Origin: Cytophagales bacterium
Lineage (GTDB): Bacteria > Bacteroidota > Bacteroidia > Cytophagales > UBA9547
Direction: 5' to 3'
DNA length: 19,318 nucleotides
Assembly: GCA_013298205.1 (NCBI GenBank)
Contig: JAAFJZ010000006.1
Coordinates: 1-19,318 of the forward strand
The stretch's first letter is position 1. The number at the start of each line of letters is the position of its first letter. Positions 1 through 8,885 of the stretch are shown piece by piece. Both the position numbers and the translations under genes were made by a program. A model generated the notes under the pieces. That model ran no database searches. It had not been told where the DNA came from and was given only the letters and a program-made list of their open reading frames with translations.

Positions 1-89
1 TAGCAAATACAATTTGGGCGGCTTTTGACTTATCAAAAACTGCAGTTATAGAACGCATTGTCTTAAGACCTCTGCCTGGAGATATTTAA
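1..89 (+). CDS. C-terminal end of a probable short-chain dehydrogenase/reductase (partial)
   Basis: An open frame enters from the left edge and stops at TAA 87-89, giving a 28-residue tail that contains TIWAAFDLSKTAVIERIV followed by LRPLPGDI. This resembles the C-terminus of classical SDR oxidoreductases, where a helix of the type 'DIA..IW.A..LS..AVVEEI' precedes a final strand ending in 'IRPQLGDI'. The Rossmann fold and the catalytic Tyr-Lys lie outside the window, so family assignment rests on this tail alone and the substrate cannot be named. A weak hairpin with a T-run follows 15 bp after the stop. Confidence 0.5.
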   Translation, partial: ANTIWAAFDLSKTAVIERIVLRPLPGDI

Positions 90-103
90 TTTTGCACTTT
101 GAT

Positions 104-129
104 GAATAAAAAATGCTTTATTCTTTTTT
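104..129 (+). terminator. Possible intrinsic terminator after the SDR-like gene
   Basis: Arms GAATAAA (104-110) and TTTATTC (117-123) are perfectly complementary around a 6-base loop and are followed directly by six T. The stem has only one G-C pair, so it would be weak. Its position just after a stop codon is what supports it. Confidence 0.4.
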
Positions 130-327
130 CTCGAATTCAAGATTTTTTAATTAAAATTGAACAAATAACAAAAGAAATGATTTTCTTATAATTATATTAA
201 AAGCAACACAATCAAGAAATCGCAGAATTTGAAATTTTTTAATTTATTTCAGACAAAAAAAGAAAGTAAAAATGGGCTAAAACTTAAAATTGGGAGTTAA
301 ATTTAAAATTATACATAGTATTAAGCT

Positions 328-335
328 TAAATTTG
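328..335 (+). promoter_or_regulatory. Candidate -7 element for the E2 gene
   Basis: TAAATTTG matches the Bacteroidota -7 consensus TAnnTTTG and lies 60 bp before the ATG at 396. No TTTG is found at the expected distance of about 19 bp upstream, so only half of the promoter is supported. Confidence 0.35.
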
Positions 336-395
336 TTGTGAGAAGTTTTATTTTTAGAATCAAACTACCAACTTTACGTTTCTTAACGAAAAAAA

Positions 396-1730
396 ATGTC
401 TATTATACAAATGATATTGCCCAAAATGGGTGAAAGTATCCACGAGGCTAAAGTTTTAAAATGGCTTAAACCAATTGGAAGCAAAATAGAAATGGACGAA
501 TCTGTGCTAGAAGTCGCAACTGACAAAATAGATACAGAAGTACCTTCAATTCATAAAGGTTTTTTAAAAGAAATACTTATTCCAGAAGGCGCAATGGCGC
601 AAGTAGGTCAGGTTATAGCCATTTTAGAATCTGAAGTCATTCATAATCAACCTATTTTAGAAGTAAAACCTGTTTTGCAAACTTCTTCAATAAAAGATGA
701 GAGCAAAGAAGTGGTCTCCAAAAGCAATTCAGAAATAAATACTTTTTACTCTCCTTTGGTAATGAATATTGCAAAAGAGGAAAATATTTCTATTTCCGAA
801 CTATCTCAAATTGTTGGTACCGGTAAAGAAAATAGAGTTACCAAAATTGACTTAATACAGTACATTGCAGATAAAAAAAGTAAAAATGAAAGCTCAAAAT
901 ACATTTTAGAGCCTAAATTGGAAACCAATTTAATAAAGGAAAATGGTCACTCTAATGTATTAGACATTCCTCTCAAGCCTGAAACTACAGAACCCAAAGC
1001 AAAAAGCTACTCTTACAGTGGAAATTCTGATATTATAGAAATGGACAGAATGAGGAAAATGATTGCTGAAAGAATGATCGATTCACGCAAAATATCAGCT
1101 CACGTAACCTCATTTGTAGAAGCTGATGTTTCAAATATTGTAATTTGGAGAAATAAAATGAAACACTTTTATTTTGAAAAAGAAAATACTTCACTTACCC
1201 TCACGCCTATTTTCATTGAAGCGCTGGCAAAAGCATTGAAAGAATACCCCATAATTAATAGCTCAATTGAAAATGATAAAATTATAGTAAAAAAAGACAT
1301 TAATATTGGTTTGGCAGTAGCTCTTACAAATGGGAATTTGATTGTACCTGTAATTAAAAATGCAGATCAATATAATTTAGTTGGTCTTACAAAAAAGATT
1401 AATGACTTAGCAAAAAGAGCTCGTACCAATGAACTTACACCAGATGAACTTTCAGGTGGAACGTATACAATGTCAAATATGGGTTCGTTTGGTAACGTAA
1501 TGGGCACTCCTATTATTGTTCAACCTCAAGTGGCAATCATGGCATTTGGCGTTGTAACAAAAAAACCAGCCGTAATCGAAACTCCTCAAGGTGATACTTT
1601 GGGTATAAGAAATTTAATGTTTTTGTCTCATTCTTATGATCATAGAATAATTGATGGTGCATTAGGAGGAATTTTTGTTAGAAAAGTAGCCGATTATCTA
1701 GAACAATTTGATGTTGAGAGAAAGTTATAA
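396..1730 (+). CDS. 2-oxo acid dehydrogenase E2 component (dihydrolipoamide acyltransferase)
   Basis: This is the 444-residue core acyltransferase of a 2-oxo acid dehydrogenase complex. It carries the acyl group on lipoamide and passes it to coenzyme A. The N-terminal lipoyl domain (about 1-78) has the lipoylation motif EVATDKIDTEV with lysine 44. A peripheral subunit-binding domain follows at about 117-155 (SPLVMNIAKEENI ... GKENRVTKIDL). After a linker the catalytic domain (about 213-440) ends with the active-site motif H416-x3-D420-G421. The HVTSFVEADVSNIVIWR segment resembles branched-chain or general Bacteroidota E2 proteins more than SucB, but substrate (pyruvate, branched-chain or 2-oxoglutarate) cannot be fixed from sequence, and no E1 or E3 gene is in view. 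The ATG at 396 starts right at the lipoyl domain. It converges with the crtD-like gene. Confidence 0.9.
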   Translation: MSIIQMILPKMGESIHEAKVLKWLKPIGSKIEMDESVLEVATDKIDTEVPSIHKGFLKEILIPEGAMAQVGQVIAILESEVIHNQPILEVKPVLQTSSIKDESKEVVSKSNSEINTFYSPLVMNIAKEENISISELSQIVGTGKENRVTKIDLIQYIADKKSKNESSKYILEPKLETNLIKENGHSNVLDIPLKPETTEPKAKSYSYSGNSDIIEMDRMRKMIAERMIDSRKISAHVTSFVEADVSNIVIWRNKMKHFYFEKENTSLTLTPIFIEALAKALKEYPIINSSIENDKIIVKKDINIGLAVALTNGNLIVPVIKNADQYNLVGLTKKINDLAKRARTNELTPDELSGGTYTMSNMGSFGNVMGTPIIVQPQVAIMAFGVVTKKPAVIETPQGDTLGIRNLMFLSHSYDHRIIDGALGGIFVRKVADYLEQFDVERKL

Positions 1731-1893
1731 AATTAATTGCATAAATCTAAAATACTGTTTTTGTTTAAATTTTTTTAATGATTTATGAATTTGAAAACTA
1801 AGAAAAACTTATTTATTCAACTATAACTTTAATATGAAAAAAAACTAAATTATAAACGAAACAAAATAAAACAACTAATTATTTTTAAGTAAG

Positions 1894-3363
1894 TTAAAGT
1901 TTTCCACCTATCAGTTCTGAAACAATCTTTCCTGAAAGTAATGACAATGGAATGCCGCCTCCAGGATGCACAGAACCACCACAAAAATAAAGGTTTTTCA
2001 TTTTTGAACTAAAATTGGCATGGCGAAAAAAAGCAGAAAACGGATTATTTGAACTATTGCCATACAAAGCTCCTTGAATTGAAAAAGTTTGCTTTTCTAT
2101 TTCTATAGGTGAAAGTATTTTTTCAAAAACAATGCGCTTAGAAATATCTGTCATCAAAGTTGTAGAGATTTTATGCAAAATATTTTTTCGAGCTTCTGCA
2201 ATCAATTTCTCCCAATCTTGCCCTTGATTATGTGGCACATTAATCATCAGAAACCAATTTTCATGCTTTTCTGGTGCATCGTTTGGGTTTTTCTTGCTGC
2301 TAATGTTAATATAAACAGTTGGGTCATTGGGGATTATTTTTTGCTCAAAAATAGCTTCAAATTCAGCTTTGTAATCGCTTGAAAAAAATATATTGTGCAA
2401 ATCTAAATTCGGAAATTCACCTTTTATGCCCCAATAAAATACCAATCCCGAACTTGATTTGGGCTGGTTCAATATTTTTTGAGGACTTTTTATTCCTTTT
2501 AATAAGTTTTTATATGTAAAACCAATATCAGAATTGCTTACTACATAATCAAATTGAATACGCTCCTCTCCTATTTTAATTCCAACTGCCTGATTTTTAA
2601 GTACTAATATCTCTTCTACTTGGGTGTTAAACATAAATTTCACACCCAAATCTTCTGCTATTTTCGTAAGGTGCTTGCTAATCGCAAACATTCCTCCTCT
2701 TGGAAAGTATGCGCCTAGATTATATTCTAAATGTGGAATCAAATTAAACAATGACGGGCATTTATACGGATTTGAGCCATTGTAAGTGGCGTAGCGATTA
2801 AAAAGTTGAGCTGTTTTTGGGTTTTTAAAAGTTTTAATATTCCGCTTTGCCATAGGAATCAATAAGTCTCTTAAACTTATATGAATCAATGCTTTAATGG
2901 CTTTAAAAGAAAAAAAAGTTTTGATTTTATGTAATGAACTTTCCAGAAAAACATCTTTTGTACTGTCGTATAAAATACGACTTTGGTCAAGAAATTTTAG
3001 TATCTGTTTTTTATCTTCACCTAAAACATTTTCTAAAGTCTGAGCAAACTGATTGGGGTTTGATGAGGCTTCAAACTCAGTATCATCTGGGTAAAAATAT
3101 TTGCAAATCGTGTTGAGCTTTTGGTATTCAAAGCTATTTTGAGAAGGCTGATTTGCCAATAGACTAAGCTCATCTACCAAATGAGGAAGCGTAAAAAGTG
3201 AAGGCCCAGCATCAAACCGAAAGCCATTACCCGTAATCTCAGCTACTTTCCCTCCTGTATGCGCATTCGATTCATAAACTGACACTTCATAACCTAGTTT
3301 TGCCAGCCGAATGGAAGCTGAAAGCCCAGCCATGCCTGCACCAATTATCGCTACTTTTTTCAT
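1894..3363 (-). CDS. crtD: Carotenoid desaturase of the CrtI/CrtD family, probably 1-hydroxycarotenoid 3,4-desaturase
   Basis: The protein has 489 residues and is an FAD-dependent carotenoid desaturase. The N-terminus carries the dinucleotide-binding motif G8-x-G10-xx-G13 (IIGAGMAGLSASIRLAK), then an acidic residue ending the second strand (VYE) and GGK. The typical FAD-binding end CGGSVHPGGGIPLSLLSGK is present at the C-terminus. The signatures FDAGPSLFTLP, LFNRYATYNGSNPYKCP and LHNIFFSSDYKAEFE match what I recall of Bacteroidota CrtD rather than CrtI, whose N-terminus reads FDIGPTWYW. CrtD introduces the 3,4 double bond in hydroxylated carotenoids such as those leading to saproxanthin or myxol. 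It begins 27 bp after the polA stop on the same strand, so it may be read through from polA. No other carotenoid genes are in the window. The exact desaturation step is inferred. Confidence 0.78.
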   Translation of the reverse strand: MKKVAIIGAGMAGLSASIRLAKLGYEVSVYESNAHTGGKVAEITGNGFRFDAGPSLFTLPHLVDELSLLANQPSQNSFEYQKLNTICKYFYPDDTEFEASSNPNQFAQTLENVLGEDKKQILKFLDQSRILYDSTKDVFLESSLHKIKTFFSFKAIKALIHISLRDLLIPMAKRNIKTFKNPKTAQLFNRYATYNGSNPYKCPSLFNLIPHLEYNLGAYFPRGGMFAISKHLTKIAEDLGVKFMFNTQVEEILVLKNQAVGIKIGEERIQFDYVVSNSDIGFTYKNLLKGIKSPQKILNQPKSSSGLVFYWGIKGEFPNLDLHNIFFSSDYKAEFEAIFEQKIIPNDPTVYINISSKKNPNDAPEKHENWFLMINVPHNQGQDWEKLIAEARKNILHKISTTLMTDISKRIVFEKILSPIEIEKQTFSIQGALYGNSSNNPFSAFFRHANFSSKMKNLYFCGGSVHPGGGIPLSLLSGKIVSELIGGKL

Positions 3364-3390
3364 GATAATATTAAATTTATTCGCTTTATT

Positions 3391-6216
3391 TTAATGGGCT
3401 TCAAGCCAATTTTCTCCAATACCCAAGCCAACTTCTATGGGCACAGAAAGTGGCATAGCATTTTTCATTTCCCTAATAGTCAATGTTTTGAGTACTTCAA
3501 TTTCTTCTTTGTGTACATCAAAAACCAACTCATCATGCACTTGCAAAAGTAATTTTGATTTGAGCTTGAGGCTTGAAATTTCTTTATGAATGTTAATCAT
3601 GGCAACTTTTATCATATCCGCAGCCGAACCTTGTATGGGTGCATTGATGGCATTTCGCTCAGCATATCCCCTTACCGTTTGATTGGCAGAGCGAATATCT
3701 CTCAAATACCTTCTTCTTCCCATTAAAGTGGAAACATAGCCATTATCTCTGCCATCGTTAATCATTTTGTCCATAAAACTTTTTACGGTAGAAAATTCCC
3801 TAAAATAGGCATCAATAATTTCTGCGGCTTCTTTCCTTGAAATGCTCAATCTTTGCGACAAACCAAAAGGTGTGATGCCATAGATAATACCAAAATTGAC
3901 CATTTTGGCCTTGCGTCTCATTTCTGAACTTACCTCTGCATTGCTCACGCCAAATACTTTTGAAGCCGTGTTGGTGTGAATGTCCACATTATTTTTAAAT
4001 GCATTTATCATAGATTCGTCTTGGCTAAATGAAGCCATAATGCGAAGCTCGATTTGGGAATAATCGGCTGAAAGAGTTAAGTAATTTTCATTTCTAGGAA
4101 TAAAAGCCTTTCTAATTTCACGTCCTTTATCGGTGCGAATGGGAATATTTTGCAAATTGGGATTGGTAGAACTCAAACGACCAGTTGCAGCCACCGCTTG
4201 GTTGTAAGAAGTATGAATCAACCCGTCTTTGGGGCTAATTAATAGAGGCAAAGCATCAATATATGTATTTTTGAGCTTTTGTAATTCCCTAAAGTCAGTG
4301 ATATTTTTAGCTATTTCATGCTCATAAGCCAATTTTGATAAAATTTCTTCTCCTGTCGCATATTGCCCAGAAGGTGTTTTTTTGGCTTTAGGGTCAAGTT
4401 TTAATTTTTCAAATAAAATAATTCCCAATTGTTTAGGAGAAGCGATATTAAACTCTTCACCCGATTGCACATATATTTGTTTTTCAATTTCCTTACATTC
4501 TAATTCTAAAACTGAAGAATAATCTTTTAAGGCTTGAGCGTCAATTTTTATGCCTATTTTTTCCATTTCTGCCAAAACATGGATTAGCGGACATTCTACA
4601 TTTTCAAAAAGCGAAATAAGCTTATTCCTCTCAAGTAAGGGCTGAAAAATTTGTTTAAGTTGAAAAGTAATATCCGCATCTTCAGCTGCATATTCGGCTA
4701 TATCTGCCAAATCCACATCTCGCATATTGCCTTGATTTTTTCCTTTTTTACCGATAAGCTCTGTAATAGAAATGGTTTGGTAATTCAAATAGCTTTTAGC
4801 CAAAATATCCATTCCGTGTCGCATATCTGGCTCTAATAAATAATGCGCCAACATGGTATCAAACATTTTACCTTTGAGTTCTATACCATAATTTTTCAAA
4901 ATAATAAGGTCATATTTGATATTTTGCCCTATTTTCACAATCGAATCACTCTCAAAAAAGGGTCTTAAAACTTCTATTATCTTTTTTGTCTGTAAAGCAT
5001 CTACGCAAGGCACATAATACGCTTCATTTTTTCTCCAACAAAAAGACAATCCAACTAATTCTGCATCTGCAGCTTCTAAATCTGTCGTTTCGGTATCAAA
5101 GCAAACTTCCTTCTGCATCAAAAGAAAATCTCTTAAAGACTCAAGCTTAGAATCATTATTTACAATATGATAATAATGAGGCGTTTGCATTAAGTTTATC
5201 AATTCCTTGGTTTCATCAATGGCAATAGGCTCCTCATCAAAAACAGAAACTTCAGATTCTGTGGCTACTTCAAGTTCAGGATTTCCGAAAAGACTCATCT
5301 GCCCAGATGGTGTTTTTGAAGTGCTGGATTTGGCAACAGGAATTACTGTTTCACCCATCAACCTGGCCTTTAAAGCCTTAAACTCTAGCTCATCACACAA
5401 GCTATTAATCAATTGTGTATGAGGAGGTTTTATGATTAAACTATCTAAATCTACTTCTATAGGTACGCTTGTGTGTATGGTGGCCAATTCTTTAGACAAA
5501 ATTCCTTGACTGGCAAATTGAACTACATTTTCTTTGAGTTTGCCCGTTAATTTATCTGCATTGGCGATTAAATTTTCCACTGTACCAAAATCTGCAATCA
5601 GCTTGCGTGCTGTTTTTTCACCCACCCCAGGAATGCCAGGAATATTATCTACGGCATCACCTTGCAAGCCTAAAATGTCTCTCACTTGGTCCACATTGCT
5701 GATTTCAAACTTTTCTAAAACCTTGGCAATATCAAGCGTCTCAGGTCCTTTGCCCATAAAAGCAGGCTTATAAACAAACACATTTTCAGTAACCAGCTGA
5801 CAATAATCTTTATCAGATGTCATCATAAATACCTTAAAATCAGATTTTTCTGCCTGTTTAGCTAAAGTGCCTATAATGTCATCGGCTTCAAAACCTTGTT
5901 TCATCAAAACTTTAATGTTTAAGGCTTCCAGCATTTGCAAACAATACGGAATGTTGAGCGTGATGTCTTCTGGTTGTTCTTGTCTTTGGGCTTTGTAAGC
6001 AGCAAATTGTTCGTGCCTAAACGTAGGGCCATGCATATCAAAAGCCACAGCCAAGTGAGTAGGTTTCTCTTTTTTCAGTACTTCCAAAACAGTGTTCGTA
6101 AAACCAAAAGTTGCTCCCGTATTTATTCCCTTAGAATTGATTCTTGGCGTTTTGCTAAATGCGAAATGTGCTCTGTAAATAAGAGCCATGGCATCAAAAA
6201 GGAATAATTTTTTCAT
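3391..6216 (-). CDS. polA: DNA polymerase I
   Basis: At 941 residues this is close to the usual length of Pol I, which fills gaps and removes RNA primers in replication and repair. All three parts are present. The 5'-nuclease domain (about 1-300) has FDAMALIYRAHFAF, GFEADDIIGTLA and TSDKDYCQLV. The 3'-5' exonuclease domain (about 340-540) keeps its acidic motifs CFDTETTDL and YAAEDADIT, so proofreading is probably active. The polymerase domain has motif A (SADYSQIELRI), motif B (RRKAKMVNFGIIYGITPFG) and motif C (LQVHDELVF). An in-frame TTG nine bases upstream (6225) is possible, but the ATG at 6216 gives the family-typical start MKKLFLFDAMALIYR and is preferred. A good TTTG-N18-TATTTTTG promoter lies about 60-90 bp upstream. 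The crtD-like gene follows after 27 bp. Confidence 0.97.
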   Translation of the reverse strand: MKKLFLFDAMALIYRAHFAFSKTPRINSKGINTGATFGFTNTVLEVLKKEKPTHLAVAFDMHGPTFRHEQFAAYKAQRQEQPEDITLNIPYCLQMLEALNIKVLMKQGFEADDIIGTLAKQAEKSDFKVFMMTSDKDYCQLVTENVFVYKPAFMGKGPETLDIAKVLEKFEISNVDQVRDILGLQGDAVDNIPGIPGVGEKTARKLIADFGTVENLIANADKLTGKLKENVVQFASQGILSKELATIHTSVPIEVDLDSLIIKPPHTQLINSLCDELEFKALKARLMGETVIPVAKSSTSKTPSGQMSLFGNPELEVATESEVSVFDEEPIAIDETKELINLMQTPHYYHIVNNDSKLESLRDFLLMQKEVCFDTETTDLEAADAELVGLSFCWRKNEAYYVPCVDALQTKKIIEVLRPFFESDSIVKIGQNIKYDLIILKNYGIELKGKMFDTMLAHYLLEPDMRHGMDILAKSYLNYQTISITELIGKKGKNQGNMRDVDLADIAEYAAEDADITFQLKQIFQPLLERNKLISLFENVECPLIHVLAEMEKIGIKIDAQALKDYSSVLELECKEIEKQIYVQSGEEFNIASPKQLGIILFEKLKLDPKAKKTPSGQYATGEEILSKLAYEHEIAKNITDFRELQKLKNTYIDALPLLISPKDGLIHTSYNQAVAATGRLSSTNPNLQNIPIRTDKGREIRKAFIPRNENYLTLSADYSQIELRIMASFSQDESMINAFKNNVDIHTNTASKVFGVSNAEVSSEMRRKAKMVNFGIIYGITPFGLSQRLSISRKEAAEIIDAYFREFSTVKSFMDKMINDGRDNGYVSTLMGRRRYLRDIRSANQTVRGYAERNAINAPIQGSAADMIKVAMINIHKEISSLKLKSKLLLQVHDELVFDVHKEEIEVLKTLTIREMKNAMPLSVPIEVGLGIGENWLEAH

Positions 6217-6278
6217 GGATAACAAGCTAAAGCTTATAAATTTAAGTGTAAATAAAATTTTTCTGAAAAGATTTAGTG

Positions 6279-6308
6279 CAAAAATAGAGCAAATACTTTG
6301 TAATCAAA
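6279..6308 (-). promoter_or_regulatory. Candidate promoter of polA
   Basis: Read on the minus strand, TTTG (complement of 6305-6308) is followed after 18 bp by TATTTTTG (complement of 6279-6286). This fits the Bacteroidota -33 TTTG / -7 TAnnTTTG pattern, with the spacer one base short of the common 19-21. The -7 box is about 62 bp upstream of the polA ATG. Confidence 0.6.
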
Positions 6309-6476
6309 TTTTCATTTATATTCTTGTAAAAATGAAAATACAAATACAATGTTTACAAAAAGTATAATCTTAGTTCGAAAAATATTTTATCATAAATTAT
6401 AATTATGACTTTAAGATCTATTTCAAGATTTTATTCATTTTGTTAATTAGGGTGGCATTTTACTAGAATTAGACTT

Positions 6477-6484
6477 TATATTTG
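6477..6484 (+). promoter_or_regulatory. Candidate -7 element of the DUF4286 gene
   Basis: TATATTTG is a perfect TAnnTTTG element 26 bp before the ATG at 6511, which would leave a very short leader. No clear TTTG occurs 19-21 bp further upstream. Confidence 0.45.
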
Positions 6485-6510
6485 TAAAATTTTTGGTTAA
6501 ATACAAAACT

Positions 6511-6819
6511 ATGATTATCTACAACATCACATTCAATACCGATAAAAGTTACCTTACACATTGGTCAAAGTATATTCAAGCCAATTTCATTCCACAAATT
6601 TTAAAGACAGGATTTTTTGTTCAACATAAAAAATTAAAACTTTTGAATGAAGTAAGCGGATTAAGTGGGGAAACGTATGCGATTCAATTTTATGCTAAAG
6701 AACTAATCGAACTCGAAAATTTCAGACTTTCGTATGAAAATGCAGTTTTAACAGAATTGAGAAATACTTTTCAAGACCATGTGATGTTTTTTATCACCAT
6801 TCTTGAAGAAATAGACTAG
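6511..6819 (+). CDS. DUF4286 family protein
   Basis: A small soluble protein of 102 residues, starting MIIYNITFN. The start, the central SGETYAIQFYAKELIELENF and the ending VMFFITILEEID match the DUF4286 family, common in Bacteroidota and of unknown function. The frame is open upstream to a TTG at 6493, but the ATG at 6511 gives the family-typical N-terminus and is preferred. No signal peptide or membrane segment is seen. Its fold is probably a small ferredoxin-like alpha/beta domain (inference). It converges with dxs with only 6 bp between the two genes, and both stop codons fall in one 18-bp palindrome. Nothing nearby points to a role. Confidence 0.82.
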   Translation: MIIYNITFNTDKSYLTHWSKYIQANFIPQILKTGFFVQHKKLKLLNEVSGLSGETYAIQFYAKELIELENFRLSYENAVLTELRNTFQDHVMFFITILEEID

Positions 6820-6826
6820 TCTATTT
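6809..6826. terminator. 18-bp palindrome across two convergent stop codons, possible weak bidirectional terminator
   Basis: A perfect 18-bp palindrome centred at 6817/6818 (AAATAGACT and its complement) includes the TAG of the DUF4286 gene (6817-6819) and the first base of the dxs stop (6826-6828). As RNA it could fold into a 7-bp stem with a CTAG loop ending in a U run on either strand. The stem is AT-rich, so efficiency is uncertain. Confidence 0.35.
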
Positions 6827-8736
6827 TAAACTAGAACACCCGCCATTTGTAATGTTGTACTAACAATAGCTTGTGTGTCGTATTCGCACTCTTTGTAAAG
6901 CTGATCTGGCTCTCCATGCTCAACAATTCTATCTGGAATACCCAATCTTTTGAGCTGCACATTATAGCCGTTATCGCAAATGAATTCAGCAATCGCTGAG
7001 CCAAAACCGCCTGGCAAGCAAGCATCTTCAATTGTGATTAACTTATCAAAAGTAGCGCAAATGTGATGCAAAGCTTCAAAATCTAATGGTTTTACAAAAC
7101 GCATATCGTAATGTGCCACTGATATTTCATGAGTATCAAAATCGGAATACGCTTTTTTTACAAAATTGCCTGTATTGCCAATACTTAAAATAGCTATATC
7201 CTTGCCCTGTTTGAGCAATCTCGATTTTCCTATTTCTATTTTTTCAAAAGGCAATTGCCAGTTTGAATATTGACCTTCTCCTCTAGGATAACGAATTGCA
7301 AAAGCTTGTTCTTTATATGTGCTTGCGGTAAACATCAGGTTACGAAGCTCAATTTCATCCATGGGTGCTGCGATAACGATGTTGGGCAAACACCTTAAAT
7401 AGGCAATATCATAAGCTCCGTGGTGAGTGGGTCCATCTGCACCCACCAAACCAGCTCTATCTAAACAAAAAACAACTGGTAATTTTTGTATACACACATC
7501 ATGCACTACTTGGTCAAACCCTCGCTGCATGAAGGTAGAATATATATTGCAAAAAGGCGTAAGTCCTTGTGTAGCAATGCCAGCAGAAAGTGTAACAGCG
7601 TGTTGCTCTGCGATACCCACATCAAAAGAACGTTCTGGAAAAGCTTTCATCATCAAATTCATTGAAGAACCTGATGGCATAGCAGGCGTGATTCCTACAA
7701 TTTTATCATTTTGTTCCGCCAATTCCACCAAAGTAAGTCCGAAAACATCTTGGTATTTGGGTGGCTGAGGCGTTTCAAAGGTTTTTTTCTTAATTTCTCC
7801 CGTTATTTTATCAAATTTACCTGGAGAATGCCATTTGGTTTGGTCTTTTTCAGCTAAACTAAATCCTTTGCCCTTTACAGTTACGCAATGTAAAATTTTA
7901 GGACCTTCAATTTTTTTTAAATCATTTAGCACACTTACCAAATGATCAATATCATGCCCATCTATAGGGCCAAAATAACGAATACCGAGCGATTCAAAAA
8001 GATTGCTTTGTTTTAAAACAATCGCTTTCATTCCGCCTTCTATTTTTGAGGCGACTTCTCTGGCTTTTGGGGCTAATTTATTTAATTTCCCTAAAGCTTT
8101 CCAAAGTTCGTCTCTAAATTTATTATATAATTCAGATGTAGTGATGTCTGTTAAATAATCTTTTAATGCACCGACATTCGGGTCGATAGACATACAATTG
8201 TCGTTTAAAACAATGAGTAAATTGCTATTCGAAACGCCAGCATGGTTCATCGCTTCAAAAGCCATACCACCTGTCATTGCTCCATCACCAATTACAGCAA
8301 TATGGTGTTTTTCTTTATCTCCCTTGATTTTGGAAGCCATAGCCATACCCAATGCAGCTGATATAGAGGTAGATGAATGACCTACACCAAAAGAATCATA
8401 TTCACTTTCAGTTCTTTTAGGAAAACCTGAAAGTCCGTTATATACTCTATTGGTATGAAAATTATCTCTTCTTCCTGTTAATATTTTATGGCCATAAGCT
8501 TGATGACCCACATCAAAAATTAGTTCGTCTTTTGGCGTGTTAAAAACATAGTGTAAGGCAACTGTAAGCTCGATTACGCCTAAACTAGCTGCAAAATGCC
8601 CTCCATAAATAGAAACATTATCTACAATATATTGCCTTAATTCTTGGCAAACTTCTAAAAGCTGTTGCTTATCCAAAACCCTTAAATCTTCTGGAGATTC
8701 AATTGTCTTTAAAAGGTTACCAGGTTTTATTAGCAT
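6826..8736 (-). CDS. dxs: 1-deoxy-D-xylulose-5-phosphate synthase
   Basis: This 636-residue enzyme condenses pyruvate with glyceraldehyde 3-phosphate, using thiamine diphosphate, in the first step of the MEP isoprenoid pathway. Expected features are present in order: active-site His47 (YGGHFAASLG) and His78 (FDVGHQAYGHK), the ThDP/Mg motif GDGAMTGGMAFEAMN ending at NDN, the catalytic glutamate region FDVGIAEQHAVTLSAG and the substrate loop GADGPTHHGAYD. The C-terminal transketolase domain ends with EDACLPGGFGSAIAEF and LGIPDRIVEHG. The length is normal and nothing essential is missing. The ATG at 8736 gives MLIKPGNLL followed by the typical IESPEDLR. It is separated from the upstream yidC by a terminator hairpin and has its own -7-like element, so it is probably transcribed alone. 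Its product supplies precursors for carotenoids, quinones and undecaprenyl phosphate. Confidence 0.97.
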   Translation of the reverse strand: MLIKPGNLLKTIESPEDLRVLDKQQLLEVCQELRQYIVDNVSIYGGHFAASLGVIELTVALHYVFNTPKDELIFDVGHQAYGHKILTGRRDNFHTNRVYNGLSGFPKRTESEYDSFGVGHSSTSISAALGMAMASKIKGDKEKHHIAVIGDGAMTGGMAFEAMNHAGVSNSNLLIVLNDNCMSIDPNVGALKDYLTDITTSELYNKFRDELWKALGKLNKLAPKAREVASKIEGGMKAIVLKQSNLFESLGIRYFGPIDGHDIDHLVSVLNDLKKIEGPKILHCVTVKGKGFSLAEKDQTKWHSPGKFDKITGEIKKKTFETPQPPKYQDVFGLTLVELAEQNDKIVGITPAMPSGSSMNLMMKAFPERSFDVGIAEQHAVTLSAGIATQGLTPFCNIYSTFMQRGFDQVVHDVCIQKLPVVFCLDRAGLVGADGPTHHGAYDIAYLRCLPNIVIAAPMDEIELRNLMFTASTYKEQAFAIRYPRGEGQYSNWQLPFEKIEIGKSRLLKQGKDIAILSIGNTGNFVKKAYSDFDTHEISVAHYDMRFVKPLDFEALHHICATFDKLITIEDACLPGGFGSAIAEFICDNGYNVQLKRLGIPDRIVEHGEPDQLYKECEYDTQAIVSTTLQMAGVLV

Positions 8737-8807
8737 CTAAAATGATTTTTCGTAACGTGCTTGAATATCAAAACAAGGCTTTAAAGGTATTGTTTTAATT
8801 AAGTGTA

Positions 8808-8815
8808 CAAAATTA
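8808..8815 (-). promoter_or_regulatory. Candidate -7 element of dxs
   Basis: On the minus strand the sequence reads TAATTTTG, a perfect TAnnTTTG, 71 bp upstream of the dxs ATG. A TTTG occurs upstream, but only 14 bp away and inside the yidC terminator tail, so the -33 element is not convincing. Confidence 0.4.
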
Positions 8816-8832
8816 AAAAATATTTAATGCAA

Positions 8833-8872
8833 AAAGCAACTATCTGCAAATGAATTTTCAGATAGTTGCTTT
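8833..8872 (-). terminator. Intrinsic terminator of yidC
   Basis: Perfect 14-bp inverted repeat (8833-8846 with 8859-8872, arm AAAGCAACTATCTG) around a 12-base loop, beginning 13 bp beyond the yidC stop in the direction of transcription. On the minus strand the second arm ends in a run of five T. It would insulate dxs from yidC transcription. Confidence 0.8.
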
Positions 8873-8885
8873 GAAAAGAATCAAA

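Larger units (their letters stand above)
90..395. other. 306-bp AT-rich intergenic region
   Basis: Between the SDR-like tail and the E2 gene I see the weak hairpin at 104-129 and one promoter-like element at 328-335. The stretch from about 130 to 327 is A/T-rich with no convincing reading frame, repeat or RNA structure. Confidence 0.6.

Noticed and set aside
6216..6225. TTG start for polA nine bases upstream of the ATG
   Set aside because: It adds only MLS before the family-typical MKKLFLFDAMALIYR; the ATG is the simpler start.
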